DNA of 58,893 bases from Apostichopus californicus (GCA_020650975.1 JAIPMN010003416.1:1708-60600), one strand, 5' to 3'. Positions 1 to 15,900 are shown, numbered from the stretch's first letter. Notes: generated by a model from the letters alone, not told the origin. Translations and numbers: made by a program.

Positions 1-91
1 GTGCAACCACATTCAGGTGATAACTATTGAAGAACAAAATTAATATTTCAACATTCATAATATTTCTTTCATTTTCCATTCTCTCTGGCAG
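1..91 (+). other. CLASP intron end
   Basis: Intron sequence ending in a pyrimidine tract and CTCTGGCAG. The window therefore starts inside the gene. Confidence 0.85.
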
Positions 92-162
92 GCTCATCTA
101 CACCAACCCTTGTTGATAAAGATACCTTTCTTGCAGGCTTTGAAGATGTAGATACAGTTAAT
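92..162 (+). CDS. CLASP: CLASP exon 1 in window (linker into TOG2)
   Basis: 71 bp, entered with two bases of a split codon from an upstream exon and ended by AAT|GTAAGT. It encodes an acidic/aromatic stretch (FLAGFEDVDTVN) matching the DFIKAFDDVP segment just before TOG2 in vertebrate CLASP. The incoming split codon shows that earlier coding exons lie before base 1. Confidence 0.9.
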
Positions 163-3100
163 GTAAGTCCTTCTCAAATGTTACAGAAGGGATATACTAG
201 AATTCACATTTGCTGTATATATTTGTTTAATCATGGACCCTTGGCCAAAGGTCTTTAGAATTAATTTAAATGACTCAGAGAGGGGGAACTTGATGTCAGT
301 AGAGAAGTACGTTTTGTTCATAGGTTTGGTTTGAAGTTATTGCTGGTTGAGGTAAAAGTATGCATCTAGGGTCACAGTGAAAAGATGTGAACTGGAAGTG
401 TAGTATGCAAATGTATTTGGCTGTTCAATTCAGATGGAGTCTCCGGAAGGTGTAAATACTGGGTAAACAGAGTTTGAAGTGTGATTTCTTCTTTGGGGTG
501 GGGGTTGGGAATAGGAGCTGTCTTTATATGAAAAGGAAACATGAACATAGAACGATGAACCATATGTAAATGAGGACGGAAAGTGAGAAACATGAAGAGA
601 GAGAAAGAGACATAGGTCCCCTCACCCCTCATTTGGAAAAGACCTCAGAATTGGGCATGTAAACAAAGATCACTAACCAGGTCATTGTTTTGGAAAGACT
701 ATGTAAATGAAAGAACATTTAAAAGGAAAGAAGAATCTTGACTCTCACTGCTCACAGCAAAGCATTTGTCTTTAAGTCAACCTCTTTTTAACGTTGAGAA
801 AAGCATAGATTCATAATATGAAGAAACTGAATATCGGATGTTTATTTATCTTTCTAATTTTCTCTTTTAGGTGTTTGTTTGTCTGTCTGTTTGTTTTTGT
901 TTCTTTCTTTCTTTCTTATATCGTCTCACTGAATATAGAATATTTATTTATCTGACCAATTCTCTTTCAGGTGTACTCCACGAAGAGTCTTCAGGATGAA
1001 CTAAACGCAATTTACCAAATGACCAATGATGACAAACACGACTGGGAAGCCAGGGCAGTGGCTGTAAGTTCAGTTTGGTTATATAAAGATACGATCATTC
1101 CATCTTCAAACCATTACTACTACTTTGTGCAAAGATATGATTCATCAACTCCCTTGGAGACCATGTAAAGCTGCTGTTGTTAGCTATGTTGTATACTAAC
1201 ATACTGTATATCATCACATAGTTTGGATTATTATAGCTATGCCTTTTTACACTTTACTCCTCTCTCCAGCTTAAACGGATGCGGAGTTTGGTTAACAACG
1301 GTGCTCAAGATTACGACTGCTTCCTGCCTCTGTTACGATTGATGGAGGAAGCTCTTGTTCTCTCTGCCAAGGACCTCAGGTCACAAGTCGTCAGGGAAGC
1401 GTGCATTACCTTAGCGTAAGTTACCAGAAATGTTAAGCTCGCTATTCTCTGCCTGCGGAAAGATCCATTCATGTTTTATTTTTAAATTTCTCTTATTCCT
1501 TGGTATAATTTTTCTGTGCTATTATTTCCCCCCATTCTTCAGGAAATTTGTTTCTCCCTAAGTGCCTTTGAAGTCCTTGAAACAGCTTTTTGCGTTTGGT
1601 TGGCAGTTTTAGCCAATCTGAGCAAGTATTACTTAAAGCAAGATTGCTATTAATGAAACTAAGACACTGTCTTACTTTCCTTCCCCCCCCCATCCCCGCG
1701 CCCCCCACCACTAACTGGACGTTACCGAGGGAATCCTTATTTAATTTTGATTTGAGAACCTGATGGCTCAGTCCTAGCTTAATCTCTATCTGAAGGAACT
1801 TGTATGCAATGAACTCCAAATAAACCAACAAGCACGGACAGTAATTACTAATAAGCATGGCAGACGTTAAATTATAGTTGAGTTCATCCTGTTACTATCC
1901 TCGAATTAGTGATGCGATTTTTAAGATCCCTGTGATGTTTCAGGTGACATCCCATACCAGGAGATCTCGGTGATTTAATCAGCCATGTTCTCTCTTTCTT
2001 CTGACAGGCATTTATCTTGTAAACTAGGTCGCCAATTTGACCACGCAGCAGAGTCTGTACTTCCTACCTTGTTCCAATTGATCCCTAACAGTGCCAAAGT
2101 CATGGCGAACAGTGGCTGTGTCTGTATTGAATTCATCCTTACGGTAAGTAGTCATTCCGCCAGGAAGCATGTCATTTTACAACGCTAAAACCAAAAGGCT
2201 GGCTGCTCTGTAGCGTTACAATTGGCATCAGGGTGGCAGGTTCTATACAGGTTAGCTTACTTGGGCAGTTTACAACGCTAAAACCAAAAGGCTGGCTGCA
2301 TTGTAGCGTTACAATTGGCATCAGGTGGCAGGCTCTATACAGGTTAGCTTACTTGGGCAGTTTACAACGCTAAAACCAAAAGGCTGGCTGCTTTGTAGCG
2401 TTACAATTGGCATCAGGTGGCAGGTTCTATACAGGTTAGCTTATTTGGGCAGTGGAAGATCGTTTCAGTCCGAGAGAAAAATGGAAGAAAGAAAAAATGT
2501 CCACTTAAATTTGACCAACCAGGGTTATCTCCTACTACCCTCCACTTATAAGGTTTCCATTACTTCCAATGCATTGATTTATTCATCCATATTATCACCT
2601 ATAGATCTTACTCTGTCGACCAAGAACGTTCAGGTTAATTGGATCTGTATCTAAGGAAGTGAAAGACTCTCTTGACAATGCTATCGGCTGCTCAAACAAA
2701 ATTAAAAATGTTCAACCAGTTTGGATTTGAAGGAGTTGACAACTGATTTGTATTAGGACTGATGTATTAGAAGCTCTGATTCCAGTCACTCATCTGTCAG
2801 TAGGAGGTTAATGTTTAGGACTGCATTAAGTTAGTATTTTTACCAGTCCTTTTAATACATCCGTAGCAGTGTGAGCCAATCTTCAGCAGCAAGGCTGTTG
2901 ATCTGGTGGACAAACATGCACTCAGCTTATTATTGCCTCATGACCATGTGATGTGTCAAAGTAAATTAGCCATAATTTATCCAAGATGGATGGTGTTAAC
3001 TCAGCTGTCATCTGATGTTACCATTTGCAATATTTTTCATAAGTAATTTGTTTTGCAGCTAATATTGTACAGGGTTGAAGAGTTCATATTACATTTAGAA

Positions 3101-3877
3101 AACTCAGGATTTTGGACCCGTTCATACGTTCAACTGGAGAGCAGCTTTTAAGGTTACATCAAATGAACACAAGCCTCTTTTGTAAAAAACAGCTTTTGAT
3201 TTAAACATATAAGTTGGTTTATGTATCTTTTTGCAAAAGTTTGTTTGAGAGGTGTGTTATACTACTGGTTGTCCTGTTACTGCACCATTGTATGCCGCTG
3301 ATTTTCAATTCTTGATAATTCTTGAGTTAGTGTATTGAAATTAAATATATTTACATTCCAGCACTGAGTAATATTAAGTTAGGACAATCAACCTTTTTTC
3401 ACATTAGTATATAGGTTTTTTTTTTTCTGCATTATGTTACGATTAATTAAGTTACGTGTTTGACTTGGTAGGGTCTTATAGTCAATAGTTACTAGTCAAG
3501 TGTTACCGTCAAGCACTGTGGTAGAAGAGGTAAATCCCACATGAGCTAAGAGACCAGACTTGTGAGAAGACGATACCTAACAGTGCCTCTGTTTGCCAAG
3601 ATGTTCATGTTTATAAATCGGGGATCACATTTATTGTCAATTGTCTAATCACGTTTCGTTCTATCCTTTTGTTTTCAGAATACCTACAATCCTAGGTTAA
3701 TCCCAATTGTAAAGTCACATATAACATCAAAGTCTTCATCTATTAGGAAGTAAGTAACAATTTAATGTGTTTTTTTAGGGGGGGGCGGGGACGGGAGGGG
3801 GGCGGTGTTTACTTGAGCATCCTTCATTTTGTTTATTTGCAGCAAATTTACAATACATACCAAGCCCTGTTCTATAA

Positions 3878-3915
<38 letters not shown>

Positions 3916-6900
3916 TCCTAAAATTAGGATTAAAAAAGGGAAAGAAATTCTGACTCATTGCAAACATTGCAGTCATTTCTGACTTTATTATTACATGGTT
4001 CAATATCTTCCAAAGTCTCTTTTGCTTTATTATGGAGTTATGTTTAACCGTTCATCCCAAGTAAAGGTTAACCAAGTTGACTTCTCGGTGCTCTTAATTT
4101 GCCAGGGTCTTGTCCTGCGTTCTAAAGAACGTCGGCTGTCATTTATTACAGTACGTCCTTCTCGCCACCAAACTTTTGTGAGCATCTTTCCCAAACCTTG
4201 TTGCATTCCTAAATGTGTGTAGTAATCATAAATTGTGTTGCTCTTATGTCAAATCCTTTTTCCACTTAATTGTGTTTCAGACAAACTTTCTATTTCATTA
4301 ACATGATTGTGTCTACGTGGCCACCGCACCTGATGGAGAAACACGTAGGCTTGTTTGTAGAGGCGTTACACAAGGGAATGGAAGATGCAGACTCAGAGGC
4401 TCGTAGCACTTCAAGAAAGTAAGACATCATCCACACATCTTATTTAAATAGGATTGTAGATTTATTGTCCACATATATACTTGTTGTGGAAAACTTTCAG
4501 TATTATGGAACCCAGGTCGTAAGTTGTCCCTTTTCTATAATCCTCCTTGCCCTTGAGGTTTTAATCACTTCTGGTGACACCCTCTCCCCCCTCGCCCCCT
4601 GGGTATATTTCTCAACCCCTCCTTTTCCATGAGATGAGCCAGGATAGTGACTTTCAGTTTCTAATGCAGGTTTTCTTCCCAGTGAAACAGGTCATGAGTT
4701 ACGTAGTACGTAGTTCTGTAGATCAATGAGCTGCATATTGAAGAGACTTACAAAGAATTATTTACCTTTTTTCCCATGCCTATGCCCAACTCATCCTCAC
4801 TGACCCCTGAATGAATACCCACTCTTGGCACAGTACTGCATCCTCATTTAAAATCAAATTATCAGCAATGAAATTTGTCATAGACATGATAAAAAAAGGA
4901 AGAATAAAGATGTGCCTATGGAGTGATTAATTCTGGCTTATATGTAAAAAAAAAAGAAAAAATAACAATAAACAGATTTACTTAACACTTCAAATTACAT
5001 AGGTTTGATAATGTTAACATGAGTGTAGGCTATGGACGCTGATTGTATGTCCAGTGGTTCGAAACCGGTAAGGAAGGTCGTAATTCCACAGTAGGCGTTT
5101 GTCACCTGTATCGAACAATACTAGTTCTGTATTGGTGACATATTTGCCTTACTCTAGAGATCAAACATGATTCTAACCAACTCGAAGTCATTTTCAATTA
5201 TATATGTATTACTGAGCCTTTTCCCTATCTTTGTTTACCAACAGAGCATTTTGGAAATTTTCAGAGAATTTTAAGTCACAAGCTGACAAGCTGTTTAATA
5301 TTTTAGAACCAAGCAAACAGAAGATGTTGAATGGTGAGCTAAGTGGCGCTTCCAGTACCAGCTCACTGGACTCAAATAGGTCGTATCGTAAACTATCGGG
5401 CGCTGGGTCTCACGAAAACTTAAGGTGAGTATCATCGAGCAGTGAAGGCAAAACTAAGAATCCTTTTGAGAGAAAGCAACCCGTGTCTGTAACATAAGAC
5501 ATGAAATGAATGCATTCTGTTTCAATTGTTTGTTTACGCTCTGTCAATGTGAAATATTTTTAGATTATCGGAAAGTGTTTCGTTCTCTGGAATAATCAAA
5601 GATGAATGGCATACTATGACTTATAGGTAGTGTTGGTAAATAACACAAATTTCATTATTTTTTTTATTGTTATTCGAATTCTGATGTTTTTCTTTTTCTT
5701 TATAATTTTTGTGTAAAAGTAAGTTGGCCTGACGTTTCGATCCTAGCAGGATCGTCTTCAAAAGCTAAAAAAAAAAAAAAAATTATATATAATTTGAGTC
5801 ATTGGTTTGATCAGATCTGTGTGTGTATGTGTAGACCTGTTTTGTATTCTGAATGAGGACTTGAAAAAATTCCAGGACCTCAGACATCATTTGGAAAGAA
5901 TCACCACATCCTCATAAAAATTCTACTGTTAAGGAGTATTGGTAAGTTTAGGGCACATGTAATTCGAACAATGGATAAAAAACAATAGGGTCCTCTGTCT
6001 GAATGTAAAGCACACCTGTATGTGTGAGTGTAAAAGTTTGACAGATGTACATATGAAGTCAGTTTGGGGGACATTTATTGAATTTCTCTTTCTTCTATTT
6101 TAACAGTAGTGGTAGCAGTAGAATGTCAATGCCAAAGAGATCAACTACAGCAAAGTCAAGAACCACAACCGAAATAGGTAAGCCATACGTTGCAATTTAT
6201 TCCTTCACCCGCCTTAAATATACTCCATCGCTAAGGAATTCCCAAGAAGCAATCAACCATGCTCATTGCAATCTGCTGCTCACCCACGACAGAAAGCTAC
6301 GACCACAGACATGAGGCATGAAAATAAATTTATGTTGGCAATTTTTTGGGATAGCAGAAAAGGCTTTGTAGGAAAATAGCTTGTAAGGCTGTTCTAGTTC
6401 CAAAACTTGTTTATTTGTAGAGGAAAATGTGTTAATATACTGCAAAAAATGGCTCAGATTGGTAAAGTTACCCTGTGGGATTTGAAGGCTGTGCAAAGAG
6501 AATACAATGCTTGTATTTGAGCTGGGTCTTGTGTAGGACATTGTAAGGTTCAATGCAGCTCCATAAACAATTGCTCCTTTGTACCCCTCCACCACCCCCA
6601 ATGCCTCAGCATTCTGCTCTCTCTCTTTTTGCAACACTCTTGCTTCAGAAATTGTATCAAAATTCATCTATAAATAGTTGATGCTTAAAATTACATTCAT
6701 AAAAGCTTAACATGAAAAACATTCATTTATCTATATCCACCACAAATCTCTTTTTGTACCATTTTATAAAAAAATACTTAGAAGGAAGTGAATTAACCGT
6801 CTTTGACTACTAAAAAACTAACAAAACATGAAAAAACATACAAACATTCTTAAATTGCTGTTATCAGAACTTCTATCCCTTCTTTCTCAATCTCAACGTA

Positions 6901-9900
6901 TCATAGAAATAATTATCACAAAGCACCCAACAATGCACCAGGAAGACATAGTAACCATCGAGTGTTTGGTGTCCTAAATATAAAATGTTGTTTTTGTACA
7001 ATATTGATCTTATTGACCGGTTTTTCATGCTCATTAATGTAACCGTGTTGCCTAGAAATGTTCTGCTGATAAGTTATTTATTACCATGTTGACAATCTAT
7101 GCTCTATTATGTAGGTTGGTTTACTCAGACATTTCAACATTCAAGCCTATGTGCTGCAGCCTGTTAACGTTGGCTGCTCTTTCAAATTGTTAAACATTGT
7201 ACACTTTCCAGTGTACACATAATAGCCAGTGCCTTAGATGCTGAGGGTCTTGTGATTGTAAAGAGCTGAAATTAATTGTGAATCTTGCAGAGTCTGAAAA
7301 TTGGAATGATTTCCTTACATTGAATAAATTCTGAAAAGGAGACTAAACTTGTTATAATTTGTCAAACTTTGAAGTTGCTATAATCGCCAGCCATAAAATT
7401 CCCACATTTGTGAGAGAAGTTCTAACTATCTGTGAAAAGTGAAAGAAACATAAAATTATTAGAAGTTACCGCCTCCCTCTTACGAATAAAGAAACTGAAT
7501 AGAAAATTCAATCTTCCAAGTACAGGAGATCCATAAACTCATATAGCTCAATCACCAAACAAGATTTAATCAATAAATAGTAGGTTTAATTAAAAACAAA
7601 AATAATAATAATGGCAAGTATCTTGCAGAATATAGGAATTGATAAAAGCTTGCATTTTTCTACACCAATCTCTTCAACGCTAACACCAGCATTCTCTTTT
7701 CGCACACCGCTCTCCTTCTCCCTCACGCACTCTTTAACAGATGGTCCCGTCACTCTCGGCAAGCGGTCAAGCAGCGAGGTGAATCTGGCCGCCGTGGACC
7801 GGGCAAGGACCAGGTACACCACTGCAAAGTCACCGACCTCCTCCAAGCCGGCGTCCAGATTGGCTCGTTCTAAGTCAACATCTAGAGATAGCCTCGGTAA
7901 TAATGACAGTAATCGTTTTGTATTCGTGATACTCTGGTTTTTCCTTGACTTTTTTTTTCCTCAGATAGGAAAGCTTATATATATATATCTAATAAAAACA
8001 GACTGTGTATGACGATGACAAGATTGACTTCCTCTCCCACTTGAACTTTCATCTTCACGCATAGACTACCACCATCACATCACCCTTACTATGTAATCTT
8101 TATACCACCATCACACCACCCTTACTATGTAATCTTGGTCGCCTTGGTTAAACTTTAAGTTGGTGACGGGGTGATTAAGCTTATCATCCATCATATGTAT
8201 CCTGGGTCAAAATCCTTCATCCGGCGAGGAATTTTATCATGATCATGAAACCATATATCATGGCTATATCATCTATCCTCCTTTTGTTCAAAGCTTCCTT
8301 AAAAAAAGGAATCCAAAGTTTGTTTTTTTTAATTAGATGTTATGTTTAATCCAAGAGAACATCTGTGATGAAAGGTTTTTTGTGTGTGTGTAAAACACTC
8401 AAACTAAATGGACGATAATAAGACAGATTGGTGCAGTAATTGATTTTGCTGCAAGTAGTATCACTTTATGATGACTAAATAAAAAATTTCATATATAATA
8501 TAATGCAGGAAGGTTAATCTTCAAATAAAGGGGTCCATCTTTGCACCATTATTAGTGTCACTCTTAGCACCCAAAACCAGCTAGGATTGACTGTTGTATT
8601 TGAGAAGCTAGGAATATTTTTTGGCTCAAACAAATTCTTTTGAAGTGTTACTTTTACAATAAAATACACGATAATTAATATTTTATTCTGTGACCATAAT
8701 AATGGGAAACCAAAAACTGTCATTATTTATAAAATGAATGCCAAAAAAAGAGTTTAATTTTCAAACAATGCTGGTCAAGCAGTGATGGATTAGAGAAAGT
8801 TTGTCTTTTTAGTGCAGAAATTATTCACACCTATAAAAACCATTCAATTCTTAAGTATTTCAGGATGTAAACTGTTGAACCCTGAGCAATGTTGTGACCA
8901 GTCTTGTCTCAAGTTAATTGGTTTCCAAAGTTAATTTACGTGAACGAGTGTTTAACGCTTTTCATACCGTAGAGGTAATAGAGTAACTTGATCCAGTGAC
9001 TTGATTCAGGTCAAGAGAGTTCCTGGTAATCATGAATAAGAATGGACTTGTTACATCCCTGACCCTGGGTGACCTTTGGTGATCTGATCTCATATCTATT
9101 CTGATGAACTATGTATTTATTAATGTTAATTGATTATATTTGTGTTAGACATAGCATGGTAGTAGTATGGTCGTTGTACATTATATTCCTGTGAACAGTG
9201 TATACCCTGTCATCAATAAGTGAATGTGATGTGTGTGAGTACAATTACTATTTATATAATGTGTTACCTCTTGATGTATCTGCTGTGTTCAAAAAGAAAT
9301 TGAAAGTCAACTCTGACATATTTTAGTCCAAATATTGCTGTTAGCCTCCGAGGGCAACACTGTTTTGAAAGCTATCAGATAATATTTTAGGTAAGAGTTG
9401 AGTGAACTCAGGGTAGCAGTACCACCAATAAGAAGGGTATCAGGGGATTTAGAAGGATACCAGGGGATTAGAAGGAATACAAGGGATTAGAAGGGTAGCA
9501 GGGGATTAGAAAGATACCAGAGGATAAAGAAGGACTACAGTGGCAACTTATCATTGGTAGTCTACACTCATTGTAGGTCCTTGTTGAATTTTGGATTTAA
9601 GAAATGATAAAATTGAAAATAATAGGAAGCATCAATAAGTAAAATGCTTCTACCACCAAAGATTTGAATGCATATATGTTGTTTGTGGTAACTGTAAACC
9701 CAAACTAGCATGTTTATGTATAGTTACTAGCCTTGTATCGTAAATACATATATGTATAGACTATAGATGTGTATTCAGCAGTATGTAAATACTAGCATGA
9801 TGATTGTATTGGATTATATTATATAACCTACCAGCAATGCTAAGATAGTGACATAGCAACCATACAGCATAGATATAGCTTAGTCACATAGCGTATTGAT

Positions 9901-12900
9901 GTAGACTAGTTTATACTGTCTGTAGAGGTGTATATTCAGTGCTAATAACTCACACCATTATACGTGTCATGAATATTCAATACCATCAGTGTGTAGAAGC
10001 AGATATGAATATTTATCATTTCTATGAATATTTATCTTTGTTATGATTAGTCAATAGATGTTCACACTGTTAGATTATCACAGATAAGGAGATTACTGCT
10101 CCATCATACATACATCACCAATGGCATTTAGAGTTCACATCATATACCATGTACCAGAAATCTTATTGAATACCACTGTTAGAATCCTACAGCTGGGTTT
10201 AAGCTCTGACATAGATTCAAAACAAGTGGGCTGATAATAAGCATTCAACTCCATTACCTCCTGGAAGAGACATTTTGGTGTAATCACTGATGTTTAATAT
10301 CACCAATCGGTAGTTTAGCGAGTGTCAGACGCTTTGAAGTATCGACTTATCGACAGTAAATTGGACAATTTTAATGCTTTATACATTGAGCAAGATTGTT
10401 GCAAAATGTGCAAAAATGTTGTTGACAATTCTCTCCACTGATCTTTGTTTTTGATAAAGATGTGGGCGTTGTTCGGAGACGAAAGCGGGGTCTGAGTTTG
10501 GAACGTCAGTCTCATTCCATGTTCCTTGAACCTCCTTGTAATTTCTCTCTTCTCTTTTATGGTTGATGTTTCTCCTTACTTTTAGTGCAACTCTTTGTGG
10601 CATGCCAAATCTCACAGAAATGTTTAGTTGGGGGGGGTGGGAGAGGCAGTGGGGGTGGGGTTGTTAGATATGTTGGTCATCTGGATGTGAATGATTTTAT
10701 AGGATTGGCCAGAATTGTCAGCTATCATACACTGTTGTCTCTGAAAGTATATAATACTCATGTCTGTTGCAATTTTAGAAGCTAACTTGTACATATTCAA
10801 ACAACATTAAAACCAAAATCTATGTTTAAAAAGGGAAAAAAAATGAAAGATATCAATGAAAAACTGGTAATGAGCATTAAAGGAAGAAGATTGAGCTGTT
10901 GTCCATGCTTGTCCTTTTTGTATTGTAGGCAAACCATTGTTTATTAAGGTCAACTTTAGACCACATGATATTGATCAAAAGAAGAAAATTGGGGTTAATA
11001 CATTGTCAAAAGTTGAATAGCTTTAGTGATGGCTTGGCATGTTTTGATGTCTAGTGTAGATTATATTGGTGTTTTGTCTGGCTGCTGTGTTGAAGCTCTG
11101 CATTAATCGTCTGCATGGCATGGTATGTTAGGCTGTGTAACATTAGGATAAAATCAATGGGACAATGTGTACAGTTACCTACCACAGGAAATTGTTGTGT
11201 AAAGACTATTAAATAAAACTGATGGATGGTAAGATTACAATAAATAAATAAGGATGATGAGTATGCATGTCTTGTTTACTGTGCATGGTTAAGAATGCAT
11301 GATATACTTCAGAGAATGTTCATAGCAGCATTGGATGTGGCTTGGAGAATCTACTGTACACAGAATTCAAATAGAGAACCCATTTAAGAACTTCATGAGA
11401 TTGTTTCAAAAATGTCTTTAATCTGACTTAACTGAGACCTTGTCTAATATATAATTGGTATTAATGAATGGTAAGAGCAACGTGTTCTTCTGTTGTTTAA
11501 TTTAGTATTATTTCTTAAATCTGAAACCCTCCTGTATTCTGCAGTTCTATCTTGTAACCTTGCTATGAAACCTGTGGAATATCAAGGAGGAGAAGAGTTC
11601 ATGTAAGGGAAAGAGAGAGGTGAGGTAAGGGGGGTGGGGCGGGTGGGAGAGGAGTTTGGGGAGGAAAGCAGAGCAGTTAGATAAGAAGTGAAAGGGAAAA
11701 TATTCTTTTAGCAAGTTTTTATTTATTTTTTCAATTCTAATTATAAGTGTTTTTTCAAAGTGGAGGTGACCACAATCCTCCACGATCTTTGGATTACATT
11801 AGTCTCTGATATAGTTTACATTCTGCAGTGTTAATACACAAAGTGACTCAATGATTCAACTTCTAATTATCTCAGTTTGATTTGTTGCATTCTATTATTA
11901 CTGCCTAGATCTTTCATTCTACATCTTCGTGTCAATCTCTCTGTAACAGTTGTGGTAGACGATTGGATATAGGAATTATGTCTTTAACGTGATGTCGTTC
12001 ATCTTTATATTAATTGTTGACAGTTTTGTTATATATTTAATTGAAAACAGTCATCCTCTTTGTATTGTTATAAGTGGAAACAGATTTAAATTTTGGAATG
12101 GTGATGTAGAATACACTGAAGCTTCACTTGCGCTCTTCCACAAAACCTTATTGATAAAGTTTGTGAATTATATCATTGCAGATCTTGTCCTCTGCTCATT
12201 CCCATTTATATAACATTACATTTCAAGTAGAATGTGGTTGTTTAATGTAAACGCCATTTCAGGCAGTTTTACCATGAAGGAGAGATGGGTGTAAGCTTTG
12301 GGACAAGAAATATCACAGACTATGAAATCCAGAAATTAAAATTCAAGACAAAGAAAAACTAGCTGGAAACATACATGATTTAGGTATTCAATTTGACAAA
12401 GTGATGTCCCCTGAAGTCAGTTCTAGATAAACTAGAAGATAAGTAATTGATTGAATGTTAATGCTGTGACAGATTTGTTTTAATTAATACAGACTCATTT
12501 GTTTCTGATGATTTAAAATTTGCATAATGTATAGCATTTGTAGTTACATTCTGCTAGTCCATTTAAGGCTATTCTGTAAGAAATCTGCTAAGAAAATAAT
12601 TCCATTTGAACTGATCAGGAAATGCTAAAATGAAATGAGTAATTTCTTCTTCTTCTTAATTAGTGTGTTTATGTTTTAATTAGTAATATTTACAAGAGTG
12701 TCAGATCACAAATGGATTGAATGTTAATATAGTTGTTTGTTTAATACACTGCAATGTTTAAGGCTGATGCCTATTGGTGTTATCAAGCGCAATCACAATT
12801 ATCAAAAGAATAACATAATGTGTTTGCTTGAACCGTAAAATATTATCCATTGGTTACCTCACATCTGCTTCATGATGTTATTGTGCCACACATGCATGAA

Positions 12901-15900
12901 AGAAAAACCCCATCTTTTGAAAGCAGAATAAGCCTCCAATTCTTGGCTTTCAAAGCAAGACTGATTGTGCGAATGTTTGAATGCTGTGTGTGCATGACTT
13001 AGACATCAGTTAAGTAAAGGCCATCACCGTGACCTATGTATGTCTGATTTTCAATCCATTACAGCTACTCCTGTAAGGAGAGAGCCGCAAAGAACACCAA
13101 ATGGAAGGGCCGGTCGACCAAAAGCCAGATTCGTCTCCCAGTCAACACGTAAGTTGATATTTCACTATCGTAAACTGAGTGCTTGTGTGTAAAATAATCT
13201 CTTTCAAATGATGCTCATCTTGTTCTACTCCGATTTTTGCTATTTTATTCTCAATAGTTTTGCCACTGTTGATATTTGATTACAGGATATATAGCTAATA
13301 AATGTTGGGTTTCACTATTTTCTGGTATGATTTACCAGTTGATTTTAGTTTAGTTTCAATTATATAAGATAGCCGTTAGTTTAATAACATTAAATCACAC
13401 TTTAAAAGTTATGATTATTATTATTATTATTATTAATATGCAGTTTGAAAACAATGGAAATGATTTTGCTTCCGGCTTGATTATTCTTTTGGACCTGCCA
13501 GTGCTTGTTGAGCCAACAATCGCTGAGTACTCAGTACTGCAAACATACCTGTATTAAGTCATTTGATATGTCTTTGTATACGTTACATTAAGCTTACATA
13601 ATAATGGTCATGACATGTGAGTAAACAGTGACATGTTCTCAAATATATCAAATAATGTTTCATTTATCAGCAATGTATATTTTTATATTTAGTGTTATTT
13701 TCAACACTCTGTATGGGCATTTATCAATTGAGTCAATGAAGTTGTACTTACCCTCGCACTTCTCTCTTCTCTGATCAGCCGGTAGTAAATCTAATTCTAG
13801 GTCTAGCTCGCCATCTACTACAAAGTTTCCCAACATTGTCACCAATGGTAGCTTAGGGAGATCCAGAAGAAAGAGTGGCATACCCATCAGGAGTCAAGGA
13901 GCCAGTAGAGAAGCCAGCAGGGAGGCTAGTCCCAGCAGATATGGTGAGTAATCCACTGTTTGTGGTACTGTTTTGTGGTGTAGTTTAATGGTTTGTCTGG
14001 CATTGAATGAGTGAGCAGTAAACTCAGGTAGTATCAAGCTATTAAATGATGATAGGATTTTACAAAAATAGTTTAAATACTGCAATCCATCGAGATGTAG
14101 AATGACTCGGATTAGTTAGAGAAACAAGATTTAATTTAGAGATAAATACTAGACTGTGAGCATAGGTGGGCAGGGGAAGGAAGGAAGAAATTGCAAGCAA
14201 GCAGTCAATAGTATAAAAACATTTCAAGTTGGAAATTATATTTCTAATGCAATTCAACTCCTTTAATGCAGTATAAATTATATCAAACTTATAGATAGGA
14301 TGAATTATATGTACCTATGTAATAATAATTAAAGTGTTTAGCACAGGGACAGATTAAAAGAAATACTTCCAAAGAGTATAGTAAAGGATTTTAAACTCCA
14401 TATTGAATTAAAAGTGCAGCTCTATAAATAAAGGAATTTCTAAACAATGAGATTTTAAAGCTTGGGAGTGATTGCAGGATTTCATAAATTTTAGGTTGTC
14501 TTATTGCACAGGGCAGTCAATTCACGATGCAAACCATAAAGTATCAGTTGAAGTGTTTTGCTTCTCCTTTTGATCAATATGGTTTGAATTAATGTCTGCA
14601 GGTCAACCTGGGAGAGAGAGGAGGTCCAGCGGTGGCAGTGTTCTACCACAGAGGGAGCACCTTACAAGAAAACAACTCTTATCTCAGAAGGTGTTAGGGA
14701 CTGGGAAAGATGTCGAGGCTGCTCTAGCAGATGTCTTGGTGAGCTCAACTTGCTGGGATTCTTGATGTATAGACAAAACACAGCCATGTGGCAATTAGCA
14801 GATAATTCAGAACTGACAAGGAATAAATAATCAATCGTTCTGAGAAAAGTTACAGAAATTAGGATTCTGTCCAGTAGCCTCTTTTAAATTTGTCCAATGC
14901 TCTACCAACTGAGCTGACCAACCTTTAGTTGGGGGTGGGGGCTCGGGCAGGGGGGGGGAACCTGTCAACCATTTCTTTTATAGAGATTCTAGTCAGAAGC
15001 CCTGTGGTGTTTTCATTTTGTGGCTCTGAAGGTCATACCCAGTTTAATTAGAACAGCAGGATGGGTTGAAGCCTAATTGCAGCTATTTCAGTGTGTACTT
15101 ACATTCGAACAATCAAAGCTCTAACTAGAATTAAGATCTTGCTCGAGAGCTCTTCATGATAATTGATTGTCCTTGTCTTCAGTGTCGTAATGGTCGATGT
15201 TTCGGCCGTTTGGACAGTGTCTGTAATTTGTCTAAATTTGACATTTAACTCTGAAGATACGAGGACACTTTTGTAGTATGTTTGTCTCAACAGTTCTTAA
15301 TGTATGTAAATAACAAGCATGTTATCGTTACAGGTCAGTGCCAGACTTCAAGGTCGGTTTGATTCTGATGAAGAAAGCGATGCCTCCAGTGTGTGCTCTG
15401 CAGGTTCACATGGTACATCTCCACGGATACCAGAGGTAACATTTGTTTTCTAAAACTAGTATTTATTGATATGTGAATTTAATCATAGGAGACCAGTTAA
15501 CTTCTTCTTTTCCTTGTTTTTGGAGAGTGTGTGGGCAATACTAGAAGTTTGACTGAACAATTTAAAGCAATGTTCATATTCAGAAAAAGGGACTTAATTT
15601 GCATGTTTTTCTTCAAAACTCATTTCACATTCTAAATCTGTTTGTTTTTTTTTCAACAACCAAAATGGCACCCAGCTGCTTAAGTGCAGTTAGTTGCATA
15701 ATTTGATTGGTAAAAGGTTACCTACCAAGCCAAGCATAGAGTTTATTCACATATTTCACATTACTTTTAAAGGGCAATGTTCCACTACAGTCACATCTCG
15801 TTACAGATTTTAAAAATGTAAAAGATGGAATTAATGGATCGTTCTTTGGAATCCCAATTGGTAATCTCATGTTTTGATCCAAAGTTATGATTTCAATTAG

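Noticed and set aside
6263..6667. 134-codon minus-strand open frame in CLASP intron 8
   Set aside because: No family resemblance, no splice context, and within the intron of a plus-strand gene; an open frame of this length is possible by chance.
7586..7846. Minus-strand open frame opposite CLASP exon 9
   Set aside because: It is the shadow of a real exon on the other strand.
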